From Acanthochromis polyacanthus (Eukaryota > Chordata > Actinopteri > Pomacentridae), in the NCBI RefSeq assembly GCF_021347895.1, contig NC_067126.1:30020482-30084481 (forward strand): a DNA stretch of 64,000 nucleotides, given 5' to 3'. Positions 23,858 to 64,000 of the stretch are shown piece after piece. Both the position numbers and the translations under genes were made by a program. The notes below the pieces were generated by a model. That model was not told the DNA's origin, ran no database searches, and was given only the letters and a program-made list of their open reading frames with translations. Positions within the stretch are counted from its first letter, which is position 1. Every line of letters begins with the position of its first letter.

Positions 23858-24102
23858 GCAATTTTTTATTGGATCAACCTTGCTCTGTTTGTTTGGGGCC
23901 GGTGGATGTTTTTGTAAGAGCAGGGAAGGGTGCAACTCCTCTCTCTGGAACCAATCAGTGGGAGGGTCGTGGGTCACCTCTATATCAGCCCTGCAGTCAA
24001 ATATAACTCTTATTTGAAAAAGAGCCGCAATAAGTACTTGAGTGATCTTGAGGCAACTTTTGAAAACATTTTAAACTGAATTTGAAAGCACCGCTTGCAG
24101 TC
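23858..24102 (+). promoter_or_regulatory. upp2: upp2 promoter and short 5' UTR
   Basis: Upstream of the upp2 start are an ATTGG box (about 23868), a CCAAT box (CCAATCAG near 23951) and two TATA-like sites (CTATATCA near 23980 and ATATAAC near 24001), 100-120 bp before the ATG. This fits a TATA-type, tissue-restricted promoter; the exact start site is unknown. Confidence 0.45.
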
Positions 24103-25700
<1,598 letters not shown>

Positions 25701-26711
25701 AACCCCCACGCACTCTAAAAACTGTATATAGCTTGGACTGATATGTGGATATGTATATATATATGTATACTGTACTTAACATGTTGATATGTGAATTAGA
25801 CACGTATTTAAAAGTTAAGCTTTTCATGATTTATTTGATGAAGCTAAAATATGAAACCTGTTGCATATGTATATGTAAGTATGTGTTGTATGTTGTAATA
25901 TTTAATGCTTTGATATCTATGTGACAAAACATATATTTTCAAAATAATGCGTTCTGTATGTTGATTTCCATGTTTATGTCTGCCAAGACTGCAATTTACA
26001 GACCAATCATTTTAAGTGTAACCACAGATATAACAGATAAAGAGATGACTCTGAATCCTGAGGGGATGTTTGGAGGATTAGGAAACCCACTTAACATTTG
26101 AATTTTTGGAATAAAAAATAGCAGTAGAGGAGATTTGCAATCTGTCAGTAGCCTCTAGTTTTAAAAGGCTTTTCTTCATAAACGCTTTCAAGCCATTATT
26201 ATTCCTTAGTAGTTTTAAATGACACAAGAAGATAGAGTAGACCCACCAGCAAGGAATCTGCACATTAAATGTGTTCATAAATACTCACATGTACATAATA
26301 ATATTCAGTTGCTTCTGCCTTGAAATTTTGCTTTTAAAGATGCAAACTTCATGACATATGCTGTTGATAAATAACTACAGACTGATAATTGTGTATAGAT
26401 ATCATTTTTTTTGTTGGATGTACATGTTTATCATCACTCAGAGACACTGGATGATCCTGTATTGCTCATGTGGTGCTACGGAGGATAACATCTGCATTAA
26501 AAGTTGATAAGAGAATTTCACCGTGTCAGTTGGTGGTCAATACTGTAAATAAAAAAGGTACTTTGTGAGTACAGTAATCTTTGTAGCAAATAGCATAACT
26601 GCTGCAACTGATTTTTACACATCAGCTGTATTATTCACGTCATATGATGCTCAATACTACGTAGAAGAAGACTTGGCTTGGATGTCATACTATGTCCGAA
26701 TAAAACGTTAG
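25701..26711. other. Convergent 3' region between the upp2 and ccdc148 stops
   Basis: Just over 1 kb of A/T-rich sequence separates the two stop codons and must hold both 3' UTRs. Candidate signals for upp2 include AATAAA near 26110. On the minus strand AATAAA complements appear at 25831, inside the likely upp2 3' UTR, so the two transcripts may overlap. No other gene was seen. Confidence 0.5.
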
Positions 26712-54428
<27,717 letters not shown>

Positions 54429-54443
54429 GCAACCTTCAAAAAC

Positions 54444-55670
54444 CTTTAAAATAAAGAAAAGAATCACTGGATGTCAGAAATTCAAAGGTTGTACAAAGTT
54501 TTAAAAACATTTTACCCGCACAGGCAGGTACATGGTTGTAGTAGGGGGGCACGACAAGAAAAACAGTAAGGTCCATCAAAAACCAAACTTTGACATCAAG
54601 GTCTGTGTGACATTGCTGAAAAATATCAGTCAGCTCTCACTACGTTTTGGAGGGGACAGATGGTGCGCCCAGTGTGAGACATGCTGCTGGAACATCTCTA
54701 TGTCTTTGTTTTGGATGAAGCTTGGAAAAATTAGGGCCACACAGGGTTTGTGTCAGGTGAGATGTACAGTGTGTGGGGGCCTTGTGTGAAGGAAGGAACA
54801 GCTTTATAAGAGAAAGGAAAAAGAAGCATCAGTTTTCCTTTCATTTATAGAAGGGAAAACTGACACTCTGTTTTGCATCCACTAAATATTTTTTGTCTAA
54901 AGCACATATGAATACTCATTTCTCATACAACAACATTATTATTTTTCATACATTAATGCTGAACAGTATTTCAGGAGTTAACTGAAGAGAGTTATGTTCT
55001 TTTTTTGACATTTGTGCTCTGTTCCAGAATTATTGGCAAATTATACTACGACAGCAACTATTATAATTAGCAAACTATTAAAATTATTTATTTCTTTTCT
55101 GTGTCATTTGTGACTAATACCTGTTTTAGAGTCCAACGTGAACAGTATTGCTATTCAAATTTAGTTAAGTGCTTGTCTTGTGAAAATGACCATGACATCT
55201 GTGCATCAAAAAATTTAATGCTAAATGACCCTCTCAGGTATGAATATCACTCTGTGGAAATCACATTAGCCGGTGCTTTTCACAGAACGACCCTCCATAC
55301 CTGAGAGTGACATGTAGCGTTGCACTTTTGGATACACAGCTAGCTTAACCACTTTTACAAGTAAAGCACGGTACTACCTTTGAATAGCAACTAAAATTCA
55401 AGTTAGACTCTAACGCAGGTATTTTTCAAAAAAACTTTATTATTAATATCCATAGTTGCTGTTCTAGTGCAGATAATCGATACTAATGAGGCTAAACTTG
55501 AAAAATGTCAGAAAAGGGCGCACAACATCGTTAACTCCTGAAATTACACACAGCCGTTAACAGTATGGGGAATACTTATAGAGCTTCATAATATAGCTAA
55601 ATGCAACACACACGACTAGTATTAATTGCTTGTTTTGTGAGTAAACTGAACATTTAGCCACCTAGCTTAC
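54444..55670 (-). other. ccdc148 intron 1
   Basis: The intron between untranslated exon 1 and exon 2. It contains the foldback element (55116-55423) and A/T-rich unique sequence. The plus-strand frame at 54532-54789 has no similarity that I recognise. Confidence 0.55.
55116..55423. mobile_element. Foldback (MITE-like) element in ccdc148 intron 1
   Basis: The left arm begins AATACCTG..TTAGAGTC and the right end is the imperfect complement of it. The arms can be paired through TTGCTATTCAAA, TAGT..GTGCTT, a CTGTGCATC/CTGTGTATC block and CTCTCAGGTATG with its perfect complement CATACCTGAGAG. Nearly the whole 308 bp folds on itself with arms of about 130-150 bp. There is no coding capacity. No clear target duplication could be read. 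Confidence 0.65.
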
Positions 55671-55740
55671 CTGGTGCTACCCGCTCTCCCTGCACAGTAT
55701 TTGGGTTGACAAATTTGGTAACTAAGGTAACTATCATCTC
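55671..55740 (-). other. ccdc148: Untranslated first exon of ccdc148
   Basis: On the minus strand the donor CACCAG then GTAAGC lies at 55671. The next ccdc148 exon (54443) opens 15 bases before its ATG, so this upstream exon is untranslated. Its 5' edge is approximate, and the shared promoter follows. Confidence 0.6.
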
Positions 55741-55870
55741 TTCTGTCATTGGTTAATTCAACAGCGAGCACTTCCTTGGGAACGCCTCCTGCTCGGGTCA
55801 CAACCAATCAGGAGTGCGCATTGGTTTCCCACATTCCCACTGACGTCATGCACGCTCGCATTGCCTGGGA
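55741..55870. promoter_or_regulatory. Bidirectional promoter of ccdc148 and the divergent gene (probably pkp4)
   Basis: Between the two divergent untranslated exons are CCAAT boxes in both orientations (ATTGG at 55748, CCAAT at 55804, ATTGG at 55820) and a perfect palindromic cAMP-response element TGACGTCA at 55841-55848, in sequence richer in CpG than the surroundings. There is no TATA box. Arrangement and spacing are typical of a head-to-head promoter. Factor binding is inferred from the motifs. Confidence 0.65.
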
Positions 55871-56047
55871 CTGCTGGTGGAAGCAGGGAGCAGCCGAGGG
55901 GTCGTCTTCTTCTCTCGAGTATGGACGCGAGTTTCATTCTTCCACATGCATGGGACTAAACGACGGGACTTTACAGATGAACTTACACGTTCCAATGTAG
56001 ATCCGAGCCGCAGCTCAGCCCTCGCACCAACAGTCCTCCTCACGTAT
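55871..56047 (+). other. Untranslated first exon of the divergent gene, probably pkp4
   Basis: A GC-rich leader ends at a donor (CGTAT then GTAAGTGC) after 56047. No pkp4 protein sequence is in the window, so the name rests only on synteny: in human 2q24.1 PKP4 (plakophilin 4, an armadillo protein of cell junctions) is head-to-head with CCDC148. The upstream edge is approximate. Confidence 0.5.
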
Positions 56048-59000
56048 GTAAGTGCTTTTATTTTCTGTTTTCGTTGCTTGATTAACTGCAGAAGAAGAAT
56101 TGGGGGGAAAACGTAGAGGAAAAATGAAAGCATCTGTGCGCAAGGCAGGAGGGGTACGGGCTGCTTCTTGAACTCAGAAAGTCTTGAATTCACCGTGAAA
56201 AGAAAGTGGTAGCCCCTTTGGCATGACAAGACGAGCTTCTTTAGGCTTCTTCTCAGCGGGGAAACAATCTAATACTACGCTAATCTTGTTCTTGTGACCA
56301 TTTCATCGCTAACAACGCGCACCTTTGAGGGACCTTCACGCGCTGTTGTTTCTTTTTTCCAATGCCGTGCCTAATGGTGAGGATGAAAACTTAGCAGCGT
56401 CAACTGTTCCGGCGTTAGTTTTCTTTAAAAATATGTACTATAAAAACTCACTTTATCCCGATAGTGTCCTTGAAAATGTGCTGCGAAGTGGGGAAGGAAA
56501 AGGCAGGTGAGCTTAGAGTGTGGGAATCTCTGGAATGCGAGGTCGCCGAGGGGCGGAGAGCCAAACTGTGTGCTCCCAGAAGACTGCCTTACCTTTTACC
56601 CTCACGTTCAGCAGCTACGTTCACACTACGCCATATTTAATGACCCTAATCTGCATTTATATCAGGGCGTTTCTTTTATCGGGTGCTATTGCTTTGCACT
56701 GTGCAAGAAAAATCTACCTTTTTATGACAAGCTGGACTCACCATTGTTTCCGCTTTGGCTGTCAATAAATAATCAGATTACCTGATTAAATGTGTGCATG
56801 TGTAACATTAGCACATCATTCTTAACTAGGTGAATCCTTTGCCACTCACTCAGTGTTTATTCCTTTAGACATAGAATTTCAGGTACAGGGTAAAAACATT
56901 ATACATTAGCCCTGAATTATGAATTTTCCTTCACATTAGTGTAGACATTTCCACCATAAATTGATGCAGAAAATGTGCAAATTACTTTCACCAGAATGCA
57001 GGACATTCCCCTGATAAGTGGTGAAGATTTCATACTGGGAGGAGGTTCATAGGGGCATCCTCCCCCATGATTTTTGGAGCATCAAACACTTAATTTCATG
57101 CATGCTGAAGGATTTCTGTGTGCTTTTTGTACAATTTCATGATTGGAAAAAATGAAGACAGAGTAAATAAACATCCCCTTTTATTGTGGGGGACAAATGC
57201 ATGCTTTCTAATGACTGAAGTGGATGTTTACCAATGCATCCCTCCTGAAATTTACGCCTGTGCCCCTGCTGAATGTGTACCTCCACCTCCCTCCATGTTC
57301 AAATGAAATCTACGCTTTCAGACAAGGCACATGTTCATTATCTCGTCTCACCTTGGAACAAAATATGTCTGTTTTTTTATTTATTAGGAGCCATGTACAT
57401 ATATTAAACACTGGATTGGAAAGGCACAATGGTAAACCTTTGCTTAGTCTTCAGTGCTCCTAATAATCCCCATAAACTGTCCCTAAAATTCTAGTGTGCA
57501 GAATGTCATCCCAAGGGGAGAAGGTATTTTAATCCCTCTGTGTCATGTTTAAGTCTTGCTAAAACCGAGGCAGGGAAAACTGAAATGCTGAAGGAGCAGT
57601 TATAAATTTTGCTATGATGGACATTCACTAAAGGTCAAGTCTCGTACTCCTACTGTCGCATGAAAGATGCTAGGAGCACTGCCTGAAGTCTCTCCTGTTG
57701 CCATGCAAGTGGTAAAAGGTTATCTGCGTGCGTCAGTGATGTGACCACCGTGCAAGTTGATTTCATTTCAGCCAATTAACAGGGGAAGTGCATATGGCAA
57801 ATAATACCATGCAAACGCTCTCTCACACTCCCTCACTCGGTCTCACACACATCCATGCGCACACGCTCAACAGGAATCTCTTGGTTATGCCCCTCGTGAT
57901 TCACATTAGTGCACTAGACACACAGAGCCACACAGCTGACAACCATTCAGGGTGGTTTACTGTGCAGTTGAAGAAACTGCAGGATTTCAGTTTGAGGAGT
58001 CAAAATCTCCCTTGGTTTTTGTTTTATAGCAGTTCACACTTCTTTTTAAGCAGTAAAACTGGGTTTGGCAGAGGGAGAGTGCGGTTTTAGCTGGTCAGAC
58101 ATGCAGCCGGCAAGGTGTCGGTTTCATTTGTCATGCCCGCTGCTCTTTATCACTCTTGCTGTACAAAATTGTGGTGCATGTTTGTGAAACTATCTGTAGT
58201 GAGTATGCAGGTGCTAGTAGATGTTTGGAAAAATAGCATTGTTTGCAGGGCAGATGCTTTTGTGCTGCAGCAGACAAAACACAACCATTGCAAAACATCA
58301 CTTGTGTGTTGGTGTGATTGTTTGACCCAATCTTCATGGTGAATTCTTCTTAATAGATACTGACAACAGCTGAATAGTTTAGTGCCCTTTGGCGGGCCTC
58401 TACTCCTTGTATTTTTTCACCCTCTAATGCTGGCCCAACATCAAGGCTTAATCCCTAACCCCCATGTTGCATGTCAGATTTGCTTTTTTCTACCATGATC
58501 AAAAAGTGTTTCCACACCATTTTATGAAAAGGAAAGTATTTCCAGTCTCTGCCTCATAGCCAGTATGCCTGGAAACAAAATGACTATTTTCCTTGTATCT
58601 GTGGGTATTTAAGTAAAGCATTGAAGTATCAAATTCTTCTTACAGCAAGTCAAGAGAAGGTCAATGTCCACTTTGTACAATGCAATTAGTCAAGTACTCT
58701 TTAAAGTCAAGTTTTTCCTGAATGTCAGTCAGCATTTTGTGTTTCATTTCCTCCGTTACCAACCCTTGGAATGTAGCTTTTATGATGTCAGGCCAGGGTA
58801 TTCAAAACATTTTATGAATTTGTAGACAAATAGGCAAAGATGCACTGTTCACAAACAGAAATTGGGATTGACTTTTTCTGTATACATTTAGAACTCTATT
58901 ATTGAATAGTTTGCATAATGATGCAGATTTGTTCAAAAGCGTGAGTGATGTTCAATAGCTATGTTTTTTTCTGTGAAGTTGCCTCGGCTACTGTGATGTA

Positions 59001-62000
59001 GAGTCAGTGTGGGATGATAATAATAGTTCATAGTAGCAGTAGCGATCAACCAAAGAAAAGCTTTTATTCATCCTTTGGCACATAAATTATTTTTTCATCA
59101 AATCCACCCGACATAACTTCTTTCCAGCGCACATTTGCATGGTTTGGTCCAAATAGAGTTAATCTTTCTTTCTTTTCTGCTGCCCTTTAGAGCAAACCAC
59201 ATGAAATAAAAAAGGGAATTTCCAGTGTGAAGTTGTTATAGCTACTTTTTTTTTTCAACACTCCATTTTAAAAACATTCATTCTTCTTCACTACAAATAT
59301 GTAAAGATTCAGCAAAGTAATAACTCCTGTTCTGGGCATTCCCTCCGTGATCTTATATAAAAAAACAACAACAAAAAACTATTAATGCCAACTAATTGAA
59401 GAGCTATAATTCATGCATGTGTTGCATTCAGCCTTGTGCTGGCATGTGTGGATAAGCCTTGACATGTGCGGCTGCTAGCTGATTGTTGATCTAACTGGAT
59501 ATGCAGATAGAACGAGTCCCATTTCATGCTTTGGTTGGATTCCAGACAGCTAAAGATAATACAGAACACAAAGCATGTCAGCGCTTTTAGAGATTAGGTG
59601 CACAATAGAATTTTGTCCAGTAAAATCGACCTCCATCGGTTCGACATGCTGAGTCTGAAAGACGGGCTCTCAGCAGTGTCTATGTGAAAAGCAGCAGTGG
59701 GGAGACAGAACTTTTCCACTGCCGTTTGCTCCACATGCAGCCTTGCTAGTGGAGTCCTCCTGCAAGCTGACTGCTAAAACAATCCCATCTATCTAAGCCT
59801 ATCTAGAAGCAGAATTACCTCAACAGGGCACATAATACCTTGTTGAATATTTCAAAGTGCTACTCACATTATCGCCCCAGGCAAAAGCTATTTCTTCACT
59901 AATGGTAAATGGAGAAGTGGTAGAGAGTCCATCCCCATACAGTGCATGACAAAATGAATAAGCACCCCTGAAAACCTTTTCTGTAGCCTCTGTTGTCATA
60001 AAAACGTGTCACGACCTAAATGACTCTTAATGCTGAATAGTGAATTTTTGCTTTAAATAATTCAAAGGGTTTTATATGCTATGCTCTTGTTTAAATGTAT
60101 GCACTTTTAGGTGTTTCTTTGGAAGCAACTGGTGAAAATTTCCATCACTGATTTTTAAGTGAATTTGTGTAAACTAGGAAATTTTTGAAGATAGTTTAAA
60201 AGTGGAAATTATATTTTGCCACACAACAAGATGAACTCTGCCGATTGAACGTTTTGTCTGACCGATCTTCTGAATAAGGATGCAGAATTAATCATGATGG
60301 TCATGAACGAATGCTACGCCTGCATTCACAGGAACGTAACACAACATGAAAGTAAAAGCAGAGCTCTGTTGAAAATGTAATAAAATGTTTTTGCTCTAAA
60401 ATCAATGAATAATCATGATCTCAGTATTAATCAACATAATCATAGCTTTTATTTTGACCATAATTGTGCAGCTCTACTTCTTACATTAATGGATGTTTGC
60501 AGTGTTGCAAAACAGAGAAAAACTGAGAATCCCCTCTTCATTAATTGTAACTGGCAAAGGTTTGATTTTTTTCAGTGTGAAAAATATCCCAAACGATTAG
60601 TTGTTTTCTAAACTTGTTGATCAATTCTTAATCCTTTAATTGACTTCTTTTTCAGCACATAAACTGCAAACATACACTTGGGCTGTGTGCTTCTTGGTTT
60701 GGTCATTTGCAAAGCTGGAATTGCTTGTTTGTGGGATCAGGTGTCACCCCAAAGCGGTATGCAAGTGCACTAGGTGCCTGTGTTTAGTCAGAAGGTGAAG
60801 GCATCTCCCCAATGTCATTCAAGTGACCACAAGGGCTATACCCGCTCCCACTGAAAAGTAAACAATCTGCAGGATTTGTCTGCCTCACCTGTTTCCATAA
60901 GAGATCCACTTTTTAAATGTCAAGGCATTTAGAGGACTGCAACAAAGTCAAATTACCTCTGAAAAGGGGAGTTGCTGACATTGGAAATGAACAAATAAAT
61001 ACAGTTCTAGCACATGGCATTTAAAATGACATTTTATAGATCCTAAGCTTTGCATTTGGCTGTGGAGTTGAGAGGCAGATGTGGGCTGTATGATATCAAA
61101 GCTTATACTGTGTCTTCTTTCTTTGTCAGAGTAACCTGATACAGTGACAACATCAAAGTGGGCAAACTTGTAGCCTTAAGGCAATGGTGCACGCACTGAT
61201 AAAACTTAAATGAATGAGACACTGCTCTTTGAGGTTTTTTTTTTTTTCATCCTGTAACACATAGCTTAGTTTGCAGATGTATTACAAGAAGCACTATGCC
61301 AGAAGAACCAGCTCTTTTCTGTTTGTAAAGTGTCGATGTTTTACTACAGAAACTATGACTGCTGCCAGCTTGCAAGCTCATCCAACCTGTTAAAGGGCTC
61401 GTTCTCGTCTCAGCAAGGACTGCTTCTCTGGCATTTGAAGTGCACTCTCCTCTGCATGCACCAGCAACCCTGAACAATGCCAAGCTCTTTTATTTTTGGA
61501 TGGACATTCACTCCCAGGTGCTCACACATCATTTGAGATTTCTTGTTGAAGCCAGAATACCCCCCAAAAAATGCTGAAAAAACATTTCTCACACAAGAGC
61601 TGCACATGTTTCGTTGCTAATGCGACCAGAAGTGGCATGTTATTGTGTCATACACTGGATATACAGAAAGATTTGCAGTATAGTGAGTATATCTGTGCGA
61701 TATGATGATCCCACACTTGTGTAGCACCCTGAGGAAATGAATTGTAGGGAGTGCCTGAAATAAAACCATGCATACTGCAGCAGAACTGCAAAGTCATACA
61801 CATCCTACATTATAGAATAGAACTAAGGGGAAATGTGTTTTATCAATGCGTGGGGTGTGATTTATTTCTTCAATTAAATCCCTTTTGATAGCTTATCCAT
61901 ATGGTGCCATCTGACAGAATCTCCTCATCCACTTCAGTATGCAGTGACATTTCAGTTATCTTAAGGTATACACCTTTTTGAAAGCTCTGTAAAAGTCCAA

Positions 62001-64000
62001 AAAAAAAACATTTTAAACCATCTGGGTGTCCTAGTAAAATGTATATTCACCTGAACTCGGTTATTGTTTTAAAATGTCAGCTGGTCTTGGTTGGCTGGAG
62101 TGACATTTACTTAAGTAACTTAATTCCTTCTTCCTTTCTGAATCATGGTTCCATGCATATTGGTGTCCTGATGGGTAAGGTGCAAGCGCTGATTTTACAC
62201 ATTTATCTTAGTTCAGTTTTTCTGTTTTCTGAGTTTTTTATGGGTTTTGTTATCCAAGTCCATGTGATCTGGAAGGAGTTCTTTTCGTTTCAGTACGAGT
62301 TGAATGCTTTTCATTCATTTTATTGTTACAAATCGTGTCATAAATCTATATTATGTTCTTCTTGAACAGAAAATAACAGTCTTTTCAGTGTGACCATTTT
62401 CTTGTGAACTTTTCTCAAGCATTCTCTGTTAAGAGGAGCAGAAACTGAAATATTCACCCAACAGAACCGAATAGCATAGAGTACATCTTTACTGTCCTCT
62501 GGGGTGAAAATCCTTCTTGTGCTCACCAAACATATCTTTATTGAGATGTTCATAATATTTCTGTCATCAGTTATGGTCGGTATTGATTTTTGTTGGAACC
62601 ACTGTAGCTTTTCATTGTGCACTGTAAAGTACAGTTTACAATACCTATAAACACTGGAGTTGCTTTGTTTCTCTTGCTGCTTCCTAAGCTGCATTATTTT
62701 TTACAACAGCCTGCCATCTTGTGTTTCTGCTACCATGAGGTCATTGCAAAAATATCAATGCGCAAAATGAAACAGTCCTTCAACACATCACTTTCATACC
62801 TAAAGTTCATTACTAGTGGTAAATACTGTGTTGGAGCGCAATTTATTGTAGTAAGCTTAATTGTTTAAATATGGATTGTTACCATTAGGATATGTCTAGC
62901 TTGAGAAGTTGTATGAATGAACTTGCGCCTCTTTGGAAAAAGTGTGTTCATGTAATGTAGGATTCTGTCAGATCCCACTGATTTGACATGAGACATTCTA
63001 CTTGCAAGCTTTCAAGTGTCCCTCTGCATTGGAAAGACTGCAAACTAAAGGCACAGATGTTTCACATTTAGAAAAATGTTACTTCTTCAATCGTCTTTGG
63101 GTTTCAGTAACTGAATCATTTCACACACCTTTACGAGTGTGGTGCTAAAAAGGACAAGCGTGGATTGAGCTTATTTTGACTTATGTCCATTTGTTTCCAA
63201 GTATTTTTATTTATATTTTTAGAAAGATGGTACTGATGCAAACAGCATACTATTGCAAAGAAAAGAAAATTTACTATCCGGTATATCTAAACCAAAATGA
63301 CCTTAGACTGTAAATTATTCATTATTTTATGGTGGGAAAAATGCAACACAGTGCATTCTACAGTGGGGTATTACTGTCAAAGTTTTCTTGAAACTGTGCT
63401 TATAAACAGTAAGTGACATCATCTGACTTGTTTCATTTGGAAGGACTCTGCTTCATCACCATGTTTCTGTTTTTCAGTTTGTTCCTGCGGTTATCAGTAG
63501 CGGCACTCAAATTTGAATGGACAGCAGCACGTTGTTTCATGACCCCTGCCTGTCCACTGTGAAGCACGGGGCATTGAGTAGGCTGTGCCAATGCAAATCA
63601 GTCATCAGGAAGTACAGCGCCAGGCCTCTACATGCCCGTCTCCCTTTCCCTCTCTGGTTTCATATTATTTCACAGGAACAGGAGTTTACTTTTGTTGTGT
63701 TCTGTTTTTCCAAATTCACAAAAGTTCGCTCGTCAGTGTCGGTGAACTCAGTATTTCGGTCTTTCAATCGCAATATTTTGTTGTTGTCTTGAATAGCTTA
63801 CTGCCTCTACTGAAAAATTGTTTAGTAAAGCTTAAAGCCAGAAGATCAGTGCGTATTTGTACCGATGTAGAGCATGAAGATTGTCAAGAGAAAATGTTTT
63901 GTGGCAGAATAAATAATTTTAAGATCAAAAAGCAGAAAAGCTATTACCTGTTTAGATGATAACAGGAGCATTCCCCAGCTCTTTCAGATGATTTTAATTT
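56048..64000 (+). other. Probable first intron of the pkp4-like gene; no coding exon found
   Basis: Nearly 8 kb with no recognisable exon, transposase or RNA gene. It is A/T-rich with short homopolymers (T12 near 61238) and some blocks with closely packed homeodomain-like motifs (for example 59390-59520), which could be regulatory. The open frames have no family similarity. Confidence 0.45.

Overview
The window is vertebrate nuclear DNA, almost certainly from a ray-finned (teleost, probably spiny-rayed) fish. Genes are split by GT-AG introns, exons are short and far apart, and the interspersed repeats (Tc1/mariner, hAT, piggyBac-like, non-LTR tails, CA/GT microsatellites) are typical of fish. 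There are no operons, CRISPR arrays or prokaryotic features. Nearly all short open frames are chance frames in introns, so genes were read by joining exons on splice signals, phase and family similarity.

Layout from left to right: (1) acvr1 (activin/BMP type I receptor), minus strand, with the signal-peptide and ligand-binding exons at 2048-3010 and a likely non-coding first exon ending at 15008; the rest of the receptor lies beyond the left edge. (2) A homologue of human C7orf57, plus strand, 17349-22851. (3) upp2 (uridine phosphorylase 2), plus strand, complete in seven exons at 24103-25700. (4) ccdc148 (coiled-coil protein), minus strand, stop at 26712 and start at 54428, tail-to-tail with upp2; fourteen coding or partly coding exons were found (numbered 2-15 after non-coding exon 1) and one middle exon was not. 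(5) A head-to-head CpG-rich promoter at about 55740-55870, then a plus-strand 5' UTR exon ending at 56047 that by position should belong to pkp4; 56048-64000 looks like its first intron.

The order acvr1(-), upp2(+), ccdc148(-), pkp4(+) matches human 2q24.1 as I know it. The extra gene between acvr1 and upp2 is the homologue of a gene that in human sits beside UPP1 on chromosome 7. The fish locus therefore seems to combine neighbours that tetrapods keep on two paralogous segments.

Mobile DNA: a 1636-bp Tc1 element with about 213-bp inverted repeats of IR/DR type and a transposase broken by one extra A (35869-37504); a Tc1-type deletion derivative (44721-45179); two eroded Tc1-like relics; a hAT-type element swollen by an A-rich array (18092-19046); a piggyBac-like element with a palindromic core (15439-15924); a foldback element (55116-55423); a non-LTR RT relic; and a long interspersed repeat ending about 60 bp from a ccdc148 splice donor.

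The genes do not form one pathway: a BMP receptor, a pyrimidine salvage enzyme, two poorly known proteins and an adherens-junction armadillo gene are simply old neighbours. I found no convincing undescribed system. The best leads are regulatory and evolutionary: an RFX X-box-like site, a GC-AG intron with an upstream frame ending on the start codon, a conserved redox cysteine pair in Upp2, and the merged synteny.
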